Below are positions 10,336 through 22,474 of a stretch of DNA of 64,000 nt, one piece after another (positions within the stretch are counted from its first letter, which is position 1; every line of letters starts with the position of its first letter). The DNA lies in the NCBI GenBank assembly GCA_001972305.1, contig BDDD01000549.1:1-64000 (forward strand). The letters are read 5' to 3'. The notes under the pieces were generated by a model. The model saw only the letters and a program-made list of their open reading frames with translations, ran no database searches and was not told where the DNA came from. The position numbers and the translations under genes were made by a program. The DNA is from Cephalotus follicularis (Eukaryota; Streptophyta; Magnoliopsida; Oxalidales; Cephalotaceae).

Positions 10336-11045
10336 TCTCCTCCGAGAACGGGACGGATTCCCGCTATCCTGATTGCTACCCTGAGAACCAGGTGAGGGGC
10401 TACTATCAGTCTTCTGTGATTTAGCACTGCCACTGTCACTACCACTCTGCCAAGAAGAAGGAGTAGGCCTGGTACGGGCTATATTTCTCATCTGTTTAGC
10501 CTCAGCTGCAATATCCTCAAGCTACATAGCTCGGGAAGAAAATATCCGATATGGAGGACAACCCAAAGGGTGGGTCAGTTGCCTCCTCAAACCCAATCTC
10601 AGTCCCTGAAGGAACTTCTTTGCTCTACGCTCTTGGCTTTCTACTAAGTACAGGGCGGATCGGGCTAGCTGCGTGAACCACGCCTCATACTCAGCAACTG
10701 TCATGCTCCCTTGTACCAAGTTAGTAAATTCAATCTCTCTTCTGTCTATCTCTACCTGAGGGTAGTACCTTGCATAGCATTCTCTTTTGAAGACATCCCA
10801 ACAGTGGACTGTACCATTCCTTGTCCAATCTGTGTTGACCATAGCCCACCAGTGCTTAACTTCTCCTTGGAGCAAATACACTGCCAATACCAATCTCTAT
10901 TCATCATCACATCCCATGACCTCAAAGGTATTCTCTAAATGGGTTAGCCAAGACTCAGCAAGGGTAGGATCAGGGAGTCCTACAAATGCTGGAGGCTGCA
11001 ACTTTAAGAAGCGGGTCAACAATGGGGATGATCAGATTCAATCAC
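10336..11045 (-). pseudogene. Gypsy1 gag (N-terminal and capsid part), broken
   Basis: Gag forms the virus-like particle. Read from about 11045 on the minus strand: LPDPTLAESWLTHLENTFEV, a stop at about 10905, then LAVYLLQGEVKHWW, WDVFKRECYARYYP, LVQGSMTVAEYEAWFTQLAR and KKFLQGLRLGLR, the classic retrotransposon gag capsid signature. A second stop follows after FSSRAM, and a Ser/Gln/Arg-rich linker (PTPSSWQSGSDSGSAKS) runs into the target site of the solo LTR at 10331. Gag resumes at 7221 with the zinc knuckles. It is inactive. Confidence 0.85.
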
Positions 11046-11173
11046 TTTCAATTCCAATATCAATATCTTTTCCAATAACAATAGCATGAATAAGCAAAAA
11101 CATATATCATGCAAATCCATTCAGTCAATCTCAATCAACGCATTAATATACTTAGCTAGCAGGCCGACCAATG

Positions 11174-11185
11174 TCTCTGATACCA
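11174..11185 (-). other. Primer-binding site of gypsy1 (initiator Met tRNA type)
   Basis: Minus-strand TGGTATCAGAGA follows the end of the 5' LTR after three bases. It matches the 3' end of plant initiator methionine tRNA, the usual primer for these elements, and fixes the strand of gypsy1. Confidence 0.92.
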
Positions 11186-12258
11186 TACTGTAACACCCCG
11201 CGCCCGCAGGGCGGACACGTGGCATTACTCTCAATCCAATATACAATACAATGGTCGGGACTAGCAATATAAAAATAAAACAGAGCATACAAATAGGATC
11301 TATAACAATCAATCAATGGTAGACACTCAATGGTGGTGTATGAAACACCCAATCAATCAATCAATATCCTATAGAGCATGCTACCGGGTCAATACAATGT
11401 CAATCGGTTAGCGGAGATCAATCCCACGGAAGGTAGTCCTTCAAAAAGGGTGTGAGATCTATCTACGGTTCTCAGATTGATCAGGTCTGGGACTCATAGA
11501 TCTTCCAGCCTATGGCTGTGTCAATACAGTCTCGATGAGCTACAACCGAGGGAGCTACTGATACCGTTAGGGAGCTACGGCCTCAAGGGAGCATCAATCG
11601 ACAATCAATCGGTACCGCTCGTCAGCGGGTCAATACAATACAATAAATGAAATGATCGGCGGAATAGGTGGACAGAGTCAAAGACCTAACATGCCGACAC
11701 GAATCATAAGGTCGCTCTATAGGATCCATACAATACAATCAATCAATCAATCGAGTCAATACAGTTTTGGGTAAAGTCAATAAGTGGTGGTGTCTAATGG
11801 AGAAATGGGAACGTGCGTCCATCGTACTGACTTAGGCTCGCAACAACACTCACGACTCAAGCAATCGATCATTGTATCAATACAAAGTCGAAGCAAAACC
11901 GATAAGTGGTGGTGCCTAATGGAGGGATGGGAACGTGCATCCATTTTACCGACTTAGACTCAAAGTAACACCTATGACCCAAGAAAACAATCAATCAGTA
12001 CAATCAGTAGCCGCTAGGCGGTGACAATCGAATCGACAGAATAGGAATGAACATCTATTTGGTCGATGAAAGTCACTGAGTCATCACCTATGGCTCAAGC
12101 TGTCACTCTATCAATCTATCATTTCGATCTTTGAAAACCATTGAAAACTGTGTTTTAAAACGCTTGAATACCTTAAGTGAGGTTCCAGTCAAGCGGCAAT
12201 GTGAAAAGGGTTGAAAAATCAGCTTTAACAGTTAAAAGCTCCACTCAGCCCGAAAGGC

Positions 12259-12583
12259 GTCGATGTCCTTGGCCAAAGACGTCGATGCGTATCAGGGCAT
12301 GTCTTTAAAAACGGTAGAAAGACGTCGATGTCCTTCAAAGACATCGATGTCTTTCTCAATTGGGCCGAAGACGTCGATGTCCTTAGACAAAGACGTCGAC
12401 GCGTTTCAATGAAAATGGCCTGGGAATGCGCATCGATGTCTCGCGTCGACGCCTTCTTAGAGGAAAGGCATCTCAAGCAAAAGACGTCGATGCCTTTCAA
12501 AGGCGTCGATGTCTTTGCTGCGAAATCAAGGAGGCTGTATCGCAAAGCGAAAGACATCGATGTCCATGGGCAAAGGGATCGAT
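12259..12583. repeat. Array of GCGTCGATG / GACATCGATGTC palindromic words
   Basis: Words begin at about 12259, 12281, 12324, 12343, 12373, 12395, 12432, 12445, 12486, 12505, 12556 and 12578. Steps include 22, 43, 19, 30, 22, 41, 19, 51 and 22. It is the 5' LTR partner of 2486-2829 and also has the 18-bp palindrome AAAGACATCGATGTCTTT (12337-12354). It lies about 540-870 bp downstream of the TATA box, in the region expected to be transcribed. Confidence 0.88.
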
Positions 12584-13123
12584 GTCTTTGCTGGGAATGG
12601 CCGATTTTTCTGCATAAAACCAGCAATTTTCAAGCCAAAATCCAATCAAAATCATTCTTTAAGAAACCAAGGGTTAAAAATCATTCTTTAAGGTTAGTAA
12701 AACTAGTGACAACCTTGAATTTAACATTTCAATCTTTCTATTAACAATTAGGTCAAGGATTTACTTAAAAACCCTAAAAACCCCAATTTCACTCACTACA
12801 TTCAATTCAATCATTCAATCAGTCATTCAATCATGCAATTCAATCAATCAATAAAGCAGTAGGCAATTCAGTAAAGAAGTCCTACCTATCACTGAAGCTT
12901 CAAAAGTTGAGCTCCCAATCAATCGATCGGTAGAAATCACCCAATAATCCGCTACTTTCTTGTTCAATCGGTAAGCCGCCACTTGTAATCGGTGTCCTTG
13001 TTGAAGGAGCTGCAAATCCGGCTGCAAGAGAGGAAGATGGAGGCTCCAACTAGAGAGAGAGGGGGAGAAGGATAGAGAGAGGGAGAAGAATGTGTGAAAT
13101 GAGAGAGTGAGAGTGAGAATTGA

Positions 13124-13133
13124 CTTATATAGT
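13124..13133 (-). promoter_or_regulatory. TATA box, gypsy1 5' LTR
   Basis: Minus-strand ACTATATAAG with a CT-rich stretch downstream. By position it drives the element transcript towards gag. Inferred from sequence only. Confidence 0.65.
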
Positions 13134-13375
13134 CGATTCGGTCAACTTTTCAAAACTCAGCTCAAAATCTCGACTATACATGCATAAAACCAATACGATC
13201 TCAATAGGCATAAGAATACCACAATTCAATACAGTTCAGTACGATCCAATACGGTACAATGTATGCATGAACAATACAAAAGGGAATTCGGGTCGTCACA
13301 GATCATCACCTAGTTGTGCGCCTGAGCTCTCTTTAGAGTGAGCATGCGTCCTGTTGCATGAGATCTAGTATAGTG

Positions 13376-13655
13376 CCGAGCTTCCAAACGCCTTGCACCG
13401 AGCATGCTAAGTGGATGACTGAGCATGGCACCCATGTGCCAACATGATGAGCTCTGCCTAGCGCATGCATCCAGGCATGTAGTGCCATGCATGTTGAGCT
13501 CCCCCCTGCCACGCCCGAGCTCCCCATAGCATGTGTTCCGAGCACCCATGTGTCAAGCTCCCCACTGTCCAGCATACACAGCGCCGAGCTCTCCACTGTC
13601 ATGTGTCCAGGCATTGCTATGCGCCCACGCAGGAAATGCTAGGTGCCCGAGCTCT
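13376..13655. repeat. Array of (CC)GAGCTC words, roughly 21-bp spacing
   Basis: GAGCTC, GAGCAT or GAGCAC words begin at about 13378, 13400, 13421, 13449, 13496, 13517, 13540, 13555, 13586 and 13649. Steps are 22, 21, 28, 47, 21, 23, 15, 31 and 63. Five are near 21 or a multiple, and a 28 step appears here as in two GTCGAC arrays. GAGCTC is a palindrome unrelated in sequence to GTCGAC. GCATGC and ATGCAT words are also frequent. Less regular than the GTCGAC arrays. Confidence 0.6.
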
Positions 13656-14017
13656 TCTCTTCACAAGCATGCCTATAAAGCATGTGCTATGCGCCGAATA
13701 GTGAGAATGCATGCATCCTAGTATGCTAAGATGGTGTCCTATGCATGCGTTATGCTCCGAGCAGCGCCCTACGTATGTTCCATGCATACCAGGAAATTTG
13801 GCTAAGTGCTCCAGGGTATGTGTATCATTATGTCTGACCCTATGTGTTAAAGATGGCGAGTAAGTGAGTGAATGAAATGTATACAGTGGGAAGGATTAAT
13901 GAATGTACTGTAGTGTAATGTATTGTAACTTAGTCAAATGAATGTAGTGTAATGTATTAAAGGCAGACCTCACAGTGAATAGTAATGTAGTGTTACTACA
14001 GTGTTAATGTACTGTTA

Positions 14018-14210
14018 AGGACTAGGTCACTAACTGAGATGAGCCCATTGAGGGTCACTGACCGAGATGACCAGTAAGGGCTATCCTTGAGATGAGCCAA
14101 TGGGTCACCAATTGAGCTGACCCAAGAGGGTCACCGAGATAGCCCAGTGGATAACCGACTGAGATGAGCCTATTGAGGGTCACCGACAGAGATGAGCCAC
14201 ACTGACTGAA
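14018..14210 (+). repeat. Imperfect GAGATGAGCC / GGGTCAC repeats
   Basis: Phrases such as CTGAGATGAGCC, GAGGGTCACTGACC and GGTCACCGAGAT recur about six times in 190 bp with irregular spacing. The unit is degenerate. No function can be assigned. Confidence 0.6.
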
Positions 14211-14972
14211 TGATTGTTACTGTATAGTGTGATTGCGTTTCTTATATTGTAAATATTTATGTTCCTCTCCTTTGCCTATAACGCCTAGAGCGCGTATATT
14301 GCTCTTCCTAAAGCTGAGGAACCCGAGGAACTGGTCTGCCTAAAAATGAAATGTTCCATCCCGGATCCTCTGCCTTCAACGTCAGGAGTGCGTCTGCAGC
14401 TCCTCCCTAAGTAGGGGATGCTGAGGAAGAATGTAAAGGATTGAAATTGGTACTATGAACAATTGTTAGTGGTACGGTAAATGGCTGTTACTAATACTGT
14501 TAATGACATGAATTTTTGCACTCTATGGATCAGTTATATATATATTGCATCTCTCATTGCTTACATGCTACATTGCACTCCACATATGCATGGGTAGCAG
14601 TTCCTACACGACAAGTGGTCGCTAACCCATTGAATTGAATGTAATGGGTCAGGTACAGGTGGAGTTTTGCAGCAAGCTGAGGATTGAAGCCCTGGGTCAG
14701 TCTCCTCCCTCTTATTGCAGTTCGACGATCCGAGAGTTAAAGATGGTTTTGTATATTGTTTCATGACCTTCCAGGTTGTGGCAGAGCATGATTGTGAATA
14801 GTATTGTATGAATGGGTTTTATCCATACATGTGATATTTTAATGGATTTTTCGCATGCATTATTGTGTTATATATTGTTTTAAATTATTTCCGTTGAATG
14901 TTATAAGGACCGAATGGTACTGTTGTAGCGCAACAGGCCTTGGGGTCCACCCTTGGGGTTTGGGGCGTTACA

Positions 14973-15084
14973 TATGATAAGTCACAAATATCTTATTAAT
15001 GAGTCATCAACAAAATATCTCATTTTAAGCTTCTTAGACAAGCTTTGATGACTCACAAAACTCTCTCATTTACATCTCATATGG
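14973..15084. other. Unclassified flank before gypsy2, with TSD TATGG
   Basis: About 110 bp of AT-rich sequence with no recognisable feature apart from the TATGG target duplication at 15080-15084. It is continuous, across gypsy2, with 60160-60170. It may be the oldest sequence in the window. Confidence 0.5.
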
Positions 15085-16580
15085 TGTAACACCCCTACAG
15101 GGATCGGGATGTTACACTAAACTAACTTACAAAAATCATATCAAACTGAACTTATTCTTTATTCAAAGCATCAAATCAATAATCCGAAACATCACCATAA
15201 ATTCAAATCCATAAATAACATTCAGATCAAAACTAAATCTCGAAGTCTCCAAATGACCAATAATCAACTGAAATAATAATGTTTAATTGCTAACTAATCC
15301 ATTGATATTCGGGTGGAACACTCATCACACTTGCCGTTCATGCCCCTGATAACCCGCCGCATAGAAAGAAAAACACGGCTGAGCAAACTTCGGTACGGAT
15401 ATGGAATAGTAAAACAATTTACGAACAAAAGTAATACGTACAATTTACGAAAGCGAAACAATTGATAAAACTGAAAAGCGGCACATTAAAAAAGGTTTTC
15501 AAAGTCAAATATATACATATAGGTTCACAAACCTTCATAAAATAGATATTAGTTTTCATTCATATCAAATTCTAAACTTTTCCAAACTAATGTTTCATAC
15601 TGAGATTCATACATATAACAAATCCCACGTACGTACCAAGCCATCGGGTAGTAACGTACCGGTACATACTAATATATACATATGCAAGGGATTCCCGGGG
15701 ATCCACATGCCTAATGGAATGATGTGTACGACACTACACAATCAATTCCCCAAACTTATCAAAACTTATATGCTAGGGCCGACCCATACGCCTCTATCAA
15801 ACAAATATCACACTCAGGTGATAATCAAAATCGGATCCAAATCCTCCACTGGATATCAAAGAGAGACATCGTAGACTAATCACACTGCCACGGATAGTGT
15901 CATGTCTCCGTGCCAGACGACATGCCTATGGTACCCCCATAGGTGGTTATATTCTCAGTATTTCAACAATTTCAAAAAATGATTTCGCAAAATCATTTCA
16001 AACACGTAGGGTTTCCAACATAAATCAAGTTTCTCAAATCTTAAAATCGTTATCAAACGATAATAATTTATCAATAGCATTTATATACTTCCTCAGAAAT
16101 CATACATACATACTGAATCTTGCAAAACAGTTAAGAGAGCTGACAATAAATAAAATTCATATTTTATTAATAAAAAGAAAAACTGAATTTATTCCCATAA
16201 AATCAGCAGAAGATAATCAAAGAATGAAGATATCCATACTTTATTCATAACAGTAAGATTGAATTTTTACTCTAATAAAATCACGAAGGATAGAATCAAG
16301 GATGAAAATATCCGTACTTTATTCATACAAAGGTAAAACTGAATTTATTCTAATAAAACCAAAGGAAGATAATCCAAAAACGAAGACATACATACCTTAT
16401 GCAATCACCGAAAGTGACCTCAAAAGCAGATCGATAAATCCCTATATCGCACCTCGGTTGTTATAATTATCTAAAAGAAACCATATGATCCTTATAATGA
16501 CTTAAAACGATCGGTGTCATCAAATCAAAAAATTAATGGCATTTAAAATCAGGTCCCGACTCATTAAAACAAGCCTGCTA

Positions 16581-16764
16581 GTTGGCTGGAACAGGGAACC
16601 AGTCGACTGTGCGCTGCATAACAGTTGACTGCCCAAGTTCTGGAATTACACACCTACTAGTCGACTGTGCACGGTATAGAAGCCGACTACTCAAAGTATA
16701 ACTACGATTTTAAAGGCTTTTTTTTTCCTTCAGTACAGTCGACTGTCTAAGGAAAGCAGCCGAC
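16581..16764. repeat. CAGTCGACTG word array in gypsy2 3' LTR
   Basis: GTCGAC or variants begin at about 16581 (GTTGGC), 16602, 16624 (GTTGAC), 16660, 16682 (GCCGAC), 16738 and 16759. Steps are 21, 22, 36, 22, 56 and 21. The partner LTR has the matching array at 59190-59316 with many TCGA to TCAA changes. Confidence 0.8.
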
Positions 16765-17044
16765 TGTCCTGCTCAAGCTCAACACTGGTGCCTAATGATG
16801 CCTATAGAATTTCAGTTTGGCATCAAGACATCTTAACCAATAAACAATAACCAAATTAAAATCATCCAGGTGTTGCCCGAAATTCTCTAGACATACTAAG
16901 AATCAAGAGATTATGCAGATTATTTAGACTTAAGGAAAGGGACGGAAATTGAACCTCTAACTATATAATCTGTTTAAATTCAAATTATCAACCACCAGAT
17001 ACTGAAACCAGATTAAACAACAGATACTTAAGCGACTAAGCAAA

Positions 17045-19528
17045 TGTCGGGTATGCGTGGCCCACGCGTAGTGGAAGACTTATCAATCCGGACATTAGGG
17101 ATTAGGGCTAATTAACTTTAATTTTTCACAAATTGATTAATCCCCAAGAAATGGGATGCCCTAATCTATTTTCGAATTGTCCAAATAAATTCCAAGGAAC
17201 TCTAATCAACATTAAATTAAACCAAAACAAAAAAACCAAACATAAGGAAATCGGGATTCCAATAGGGTTGTCGTAAATCCTAACAAATGGGCACACACAT
17301 AGACTCACAAGGCAGACACACAATACCCTAGCCTAATGCCCGAGAAACCCAATTCCACACATCCCTAACCCTAAAGGATATAAAGCAAGCACCAACAAAA
17401 CCCATGGAGGTTCGGCAAGTGTTTTACCAAAACTCTAACCAATACCCACTGCAATGGTGCCATAGACAGAGAAGAAGAAAAGGTTCTTACCAGAGGTGAA
17501 GACTCCTTCATTCAACATAAGCTCCCTCTCCACTTGAATCCAAGAACTCCAAGCTCCTCCAAGCCAATCCTGAAACCACGAAAGAGGAAGATGAATCCCA
17601 AGTGTTTAACCTAGACTAAATAACTCTAGGTAAAGATAAAGAGCAGTGTGCAAGTTATCTCCACCTATTATGAACTTTGAGTGGTGAAAGGAGGCTTGAA
17701 AATGGCTGTAATTCGCACCAGACGACGTAGGCGTCAAAGAGTTGGCGATAGGCATTGACGCGTATGCAAGCACGAAGAAGTGATAGCACGCCAGGGAAGA
17801 GAGAGAAAGAGGAAGTCTCAAGTGTGTTCAACAAGCTTCTCTCAAGCCTTATATAGTCTTGACTTCTCTTACCTACTGTAGTGCGCATCAACATGTTTAG
17901 GCATCAATGCCATGCGTCTCATATTATCTAGGCGTCAACACCACGGATAAGATGAAACGGGCACCGAGTCCATTTATCTTCGCGTTGACGCGTAAAACCC
18001 ATTGCATCAACGCGCATACCTACTGGTTTTTAAATCATCAATGCCATCCTCTCCATAGCGTTAACGCCCAGTGGCTTTCTCTAGTATGGCGTCAACGTGT
18101 AGCCCTAATGGCGTCAACGTGCAAAGCTACTGGTTTTTCCAGTGTTAACGCAATCCCTTCGCGTCAACACCCACTAACTTCAACTAGAGATGGCGTCAAC
18201 GCATACTTTCCATGACGTCGAAGCCCAAGACAAAAAGACAATCTCTTCTCATTTTCAAAAGCCTTCGCATGGAATATTTCATCATGGCATTGCATCGACC
18301 TAAATCCATCAAATGAAATACTCACTAGCCAAGCAACATCTTTCGATGTTGTCCTTTCACTAAATGATATGTGTACCGCCACATATCAACCTGTTCAAAG
18401 TCAGGCAGGACCCGAAAGCTTGTCGATCTTCGGTATGATGATAAATTCCCAGAACATCCCGATATCTGGTACGACCACTCTAATAGTACATCAACTATCA
18501 GAGCAGCCCCAGTGTGAGGGCCAGTCACCCCCCCTGATCCGTGTATTACCACGTCTATCAATCATGGTCTGAATATCCAGTCGCTCTATTCAGTCATCGG
18601 CAAATGTGTCATGATTCCCTCGTCATACTTGGCTCCGATCACAGCCTAGGGTTTAGATGAATGTCACCCATAGTATTGCTACGACAGCTATGAATCTATG
18701 ATCGCACTGAGATTATCGGTAGGCCTCCCATAGGAACCTCTCATTCCCAGTCCACCTATGCCTGATTAGAACTTTTAAGTCTGCAACGTACATAGATAAA
18801 TAGAGCCAGTCACCCTCAGCCCGGGTCTGATGATCCCCTATTGCGCACACACCCATATATCTCAATTTAGCTCCCACAAGACCCAAAGACAACCCTTTTG
18901 CCAGAACTTGGCTAGTGCTGGGGAAGGAAAAAATCAAAAACAAGCAGTCACCACACAATGCATGCCAGCCGCTCAGGTCAAAGGAGACAACGCAGGCTAT
19001 AGACCTACTGGTCAGCATAGACTACACACTACCGAGACCATAGGAATCCTATTGACATTGGGTAATTACTATCCAAATAGGTTTCCTATTGGTGGGTATG
19101 TTCAGTGTCAAGCACTCTAGAATACACGTCACATTTAGCGTTAGGGGTAAACCCAATTGGCTACGAGATAACCAATCTCCACAGCTAACCCGGGAACATG
19201 CTTAACATGACAAGTCTTCATGGTTCATCAATGGCCCAAAGAAAGTGAACCTATGACTTGGAACATTTGTCATAGGGAATAAGGATCTCATTCCCATAGC
19301 CCTCTCGACAAAAGATCCAACCCTTTGGTGTGACAGGGCACTATATGACGTATAGTTACTTACGTATAATTATTCTGTTCCTTTTGGATGGTTGGGATGA
19401 GCCATATAGCCTTGCCAATATATAAAGATGCGCATAGAATATAAAAGGAATTCATAATTGTATTAATCAAGAGTGTTTATATACAAATGACCCATATCGT
19501 GGCATACAGGGACACCCCTAACCTAATA
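17045..19528 (-). mobile_element. Copia1 3' LTR
   Basis: Minus-strand LTR that starts near TTAGGTTAGGGGTGTCC and ends CCCGACA. A short purine-rich stretch (GTCAGAGA) precedes it on the minus strand. TATA-like ACTATATAAGG on the minus strand lies at 17847-17857. A GGCGTCAACGCC-type word array spans about 17715-18215, on both sides of the TATA. Confidence 0.92.
17715..18215. repeat. GCGTCAACGC-type word array, copia1 3' LTR
   Basis: Many copies of GGCGTCAACGCC and variants (GGCATTGACGCG, GCGTTGACGCG, GCGTCAACGTG). Most have TCAA or TTGA where other arrays have TCGA, as expected from CpG deamination of GGCGTCGACGCC. The bulk lies directly upstream of the TATA on the minus strand, with a few copies downstream. 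Confidence 0.82.
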
Positions 19529-19586
19529 ATCTCTGACTTGGCCCTATAGCCACAACGACCGATAGCCTAAGCCCATAGCACTCTGA

Positions 19587-20195
19587 TGTCTCTATAGAAC
19601 AGTGCTGCTCTAGGCATTGGTCAGTGGGTCGGCTAAATTTTCCTCCGTGGCAACTCTCTCAAGGGTAATGTCTCCTCTATCGATGTTCTCTCTAATCAGG
19701 TGATTCCGTCGCTGTATGTGCTTGGAGTGATGATGAGACAGGGGTTCTTTGGCTTGTGCAGCAGCCCCATTGTTGTCACAGTATACCACAACTAGACGTG
19801 CAATGGTTGGAACCACATCAAGTTCAACAAGAAAATTTTGCATCCAAACAGCTTCCTTGGTGGCATCTGAGGTTGCAACATATTCCGCTTCCATTGTGGA
19901 GTCAGCAGCAGTCTCCTGCTCAGAACTCCTCTAGCTCACAGTACCTCCATTCATGATAAAAACATATCTTGAAATGGATTTGTGATCATCTGGATCACTA
20001 TTGAAACTAGAATATGTAAAGCCCTCTAATTTCAATTCACTATCTCGTATATAGACCAAGAAGGTATCTTGAGTCCTTCTCAGGTATTTGAGTTCCCCCT
20101 TGACTACCTCCCAATGTTTCTCACCAGGATCAGACTGAAATTGACTAGCCATACCCAGGCATAGGCAACATCAGGTCTAGTACACAGCATGGAAT
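19587..20195 (-). pseudogene. Copia1 RNase H region, broken
   Basis: RNase H degrades the RNA strand during reverse transcription. Minus-strand reading gives ASQFQSDPGEKHW, LKYLRRTQDTFLVY, FTYSSFNSDPDDHKS, then a stop after NGGTVS, then MEAEYVATSDATKEAVWM, VYCDNNGAAAQAKEP, KHIQRRNHLIRE and ENLADPLT. These are the standard copia RNase H blocks. At least three stops interrupt it. Confidence 0.88.
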
Positions 20196-20199
20196 ACAT

Positions 20200-21145
20200 G
20201 ATGGAACCAACAGCTAAAGCATATGGCTGCCTACTAGTGCAAATCCTCTCCTCATTTCTCTGTGGAGACATTGTCTTGGAGAGGTGAATTCCCTGGCAAT
20301 CAGAAGAAGGCCGCGCTTCGAATTCTCAAGGCCATAATGTTTCAGCACCTTGCTAATGTACTTGCTTTGGGAGAGTCCCAACAACCTATTAGATCTATCT
20401 CTATAGATCTTTATACCCAATATATAGGATGCCTCTCCCAAATCCTTCATGGAGAAGTTCTTGGATAACCATACTTTAACGGACTGCAACATACCCATAC
20501 CATTCCCTATGATTAGTATGTCATCCACGTATAGTACCATGAACGTGATATTCGCGCCATCCTGTTTCCACTAGACACAAGGCTCATCCACGTTTTTGAT
20601 AAAACCAAAAGTCTTAACGGTCTCGTCAATACGGATGTTCCAGCTACGGGATGCTTGCTTAAGGCTGTACATCTATCTTTGGAGCTTACACACTCTCCGT
20701 GGATGCTCCATGGATGTAAACCCCTCGGGTTGGGACATGTAAATATCGTCATCAAGAAAGCCATTCAGGAAGGCGGTCTTGACATCCATTTGCCATATCT
20801 CATAATCATAATGAGCGGCAATAGCAAGCAATATCCGAATGGACTTAAGCATAGCGACTGGTGAGAAAGTTTCGGTATAGTCGACTCCGTGTCTTTGCCT
20901 ATACCCTTTCGTGACCAATTGCGCTTTGTAAGTCTCTATCTTACCATCAACGCCAATCTTCCTCTTGAAGATCCATTTGCAACCAATAGGCTTAACACCC
21001 TCAGGTTCATCAACGAAGTTCCATACTTGGTTGGTGTCCATGGAGTCCATCTTGGATTTCATGGCCTCTAGCCATGCCCCGGATTCAGTGCTCTTCACTG
21101 CCTCCTCGTAGCTGACAAGCTCTTCATCATCGATGTCGTTGAGTT
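20200..21145 (-). pseudogene. Copia1 reverse transcriptase, broken
   Basis: Starts near YEEAVKSTESGAWLEAMKS and runs through VWNFVDEPEGVKPIGCKWIF, ETFSPVAMLKSIRILLAIAA, WQMDVKTAFLNGFL, YMSQPEGF and, after a stop at about 20673, LVLYVDDILIIGN-type sequence (MVLYVDDILIIGN). The YVDD catalytic motif is intact. Further stops follow DEPCV. A frame change occurs near LLIAREFTSPRQ. Residues are closest in my recollection to the Angela lineage of plant copia elements, which is an inference. Confidence 0.9.
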
Positions 21146-21149
21146 CCTC

Positions 21150-22300
21150 AGTGTCCTAATTGAGAAAGCCATATCTCTTAGGAGGTACTGGAACTCTGCA
21201 TGATCTCCTCGCTAGAGGAGCGCCTAACTGAGATCCACTCTCAGGTTGGGAACCTTCACCAACTATGTCTGTAGAGGGTTGAGCCTCTAATTCCTCCTCA
21301 TCTTGTGGGCTTTCACCAGGTGATAACTCTCTCTGTTCCACCTTGCTCCCATTGCTCCCTGTAAGCAGGTATTCCTTCTCTAGGAATTTGGCAGTAAGGG
21401 ATAAAAAAACCTTTTGATCGGTGGGATGGTAAAAGAAGTATCCTTTGTTCTCCTTAGAGTACCCCACAAATTGGCAACGATCTGCTCCCGCCTCCAGCTT
21501 TGAAGAATCCGCCCTTCTTACATAAGCTGGACAGCCCCAAACCCTCAAATAGTTTAGGCTGGGTTTCCTCCCTTTGTACACCTCATACGGAGTGGAGGGG
21601 ACAGATTTTGAAGGAATCCGGTTTAGGATGTACACCGCCGCGTGCAATGCATAACCCCAGAATGATATAGGAAGATCCGCGAAAGACATCATGGACCAGA
21701 CCATGTTCATCAAAGTCCGATTCCTCCGCTTGGACAGACCATTATGATGTGGTGTTCCTGGAGGTGTCCACTGAGAGAGAATTCTGTTATCCCTCAGATA
21801 ATCCAGGAATTCAGTAGATAGGTATTCGTCACCTTAATCCGACCGGAGGATCTTAATGGGTTTACCCATTTGCTTTTTTACTTCTAGTCTGAATTCTTTG
21901 AACCTCTCAAGGTCCTCAGACTTGTGTTTCATTAGAAACACATAACCATACAGTGACAAGTCATCGGTAAAGATGATGAAGTACGGAAAATCTCCACTAG
22001 CATTGACCGACATAGGTCCGCAAATGTCGGTGTGGACAAGAGCCAATATGTCCATAGCCCTTTCTCCTACGCCGGAGAAGGGAGATTTTATCATCTTGCC
22101 AATAAGACATGGCTCACACTTTGGAAATGACTCCACGTCCTGAATGTCTAAAAGACCATCTTTAACCAAGCGTGTTAGTCTACCCAGACTAAAATGACCT
22201 AATCTAAAATGCCATTTATATGAAGGGTTTACATCGTTTATCTCTCGTTGTCCTTTAGTGCTTGTTCCTGTTTGAATTGTTAAAGCCATTTATGCATTTA
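21150..22300 (-). pseudogene. Copia1 integrase, catalytic Glu replaced by Lys
   Basis: GAG-pre-integrase region WHFRLGHFSLGRLTRLVKDG and CEPCLIGKM, then VHTDICGPM, FTDDLSLYGYVFL, a stop directly after ILRSD (about 21834), then TPPGTPHHNGLSKRRNRT, MSFADLPISFWGYALH and RKPSLNYLRVWGCPAYV. The catalytic triad should be D, D, E. Here the third residue reads K (NGLSKRRN), while copia2 has NGVSERRN. The loss plus the stop makes it inactive. Confidence 0.88.
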
Positions 22301-22474
22301 TATTTAAAACATAAATCCAATTGTCAATGTGTCCATCACATAAAAGAACATTGTTTTGCATAAGTCTACAACCATATGTAGAAAAAATGAGCTCCAAGCC
22401 CATCTGATACAAATAAGAAACAGATACAACGTTTCTAACAAGGTTCTTACCAAAGTGGCAAGGATCAAGTTAAA

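Larger units (their letters stand above)
2335..13300 (-). mobile_element. Gypsy1: decayed Ty3/gypsy element (chromovirus-like)
   Basis: On the minus strand the order is 5' LTR (13300-11189), PBS (11185-11174), gag, protease, RT, integrase with a chromodomain-like tail, PPT (4117-4105) and 3' LTR (4104 leftwards, broken by the family B LTR at 2334). A solo LTR (7222-10330) splits gag. The integrase C-terminal residues and long LTRs fit the Tekay/Del chromovirus lineage, which is an inference from general family knowledge. It is not functional: there are several stops, the protease active-site segment is missing and most of RNase H is deleted. The left TSD is outside the window, so the target duplication cannot be checked. 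Confidence 0.92.
11189..13300 (-). mobile_element. Gypsy1 5' LTR
   Basis: It starts TGTAACACCCCG next to the PBS and ends GGGTCGTCACA at 13300. The length is 2112 bp. It contains short CAATCAATCAAT runs, the palindrome array 12259-12583 and one TATA box (13124-13133). It is the reference for showing that the 3' LTR is duplicated and interrupted. Confidence 0.93.
13301..14972. mobile_element. Older LTR remnant hosting gypsy1
   Basis: The block ends with GGGGCGTTACA at 14972, the terminal form shared by LTRs in this window, and then changes to unrelated sequence. It begins abruptly at the gypsy1 LTR end, so its left part lies beyond gypsy1, outside the window. No coding sequence is supported; the short ORFs at 13310-13721 overlap on both strands and are low complexity. 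It contains a GAGCTC/GCATGC-rich array (13376-13655) and GAGATGAGCC repeats (14018-14210). Orientation is not certain. Confidence 0.6.

Noticed and set aside
11174..11185. tRNA gene fragments at TGGTATCAGAG sites (also 24934, 32335, 36124, 47908, 60566)
   Set aside because: Each is an 11-13 base match directly beside an LTR, i.e. a primer-binding site, with no tRNA body.
12760..12785. Telomere-like AACCCTAAAAACCCC
   Set aside because: Only a single imperfect unit in an LTR; no array.
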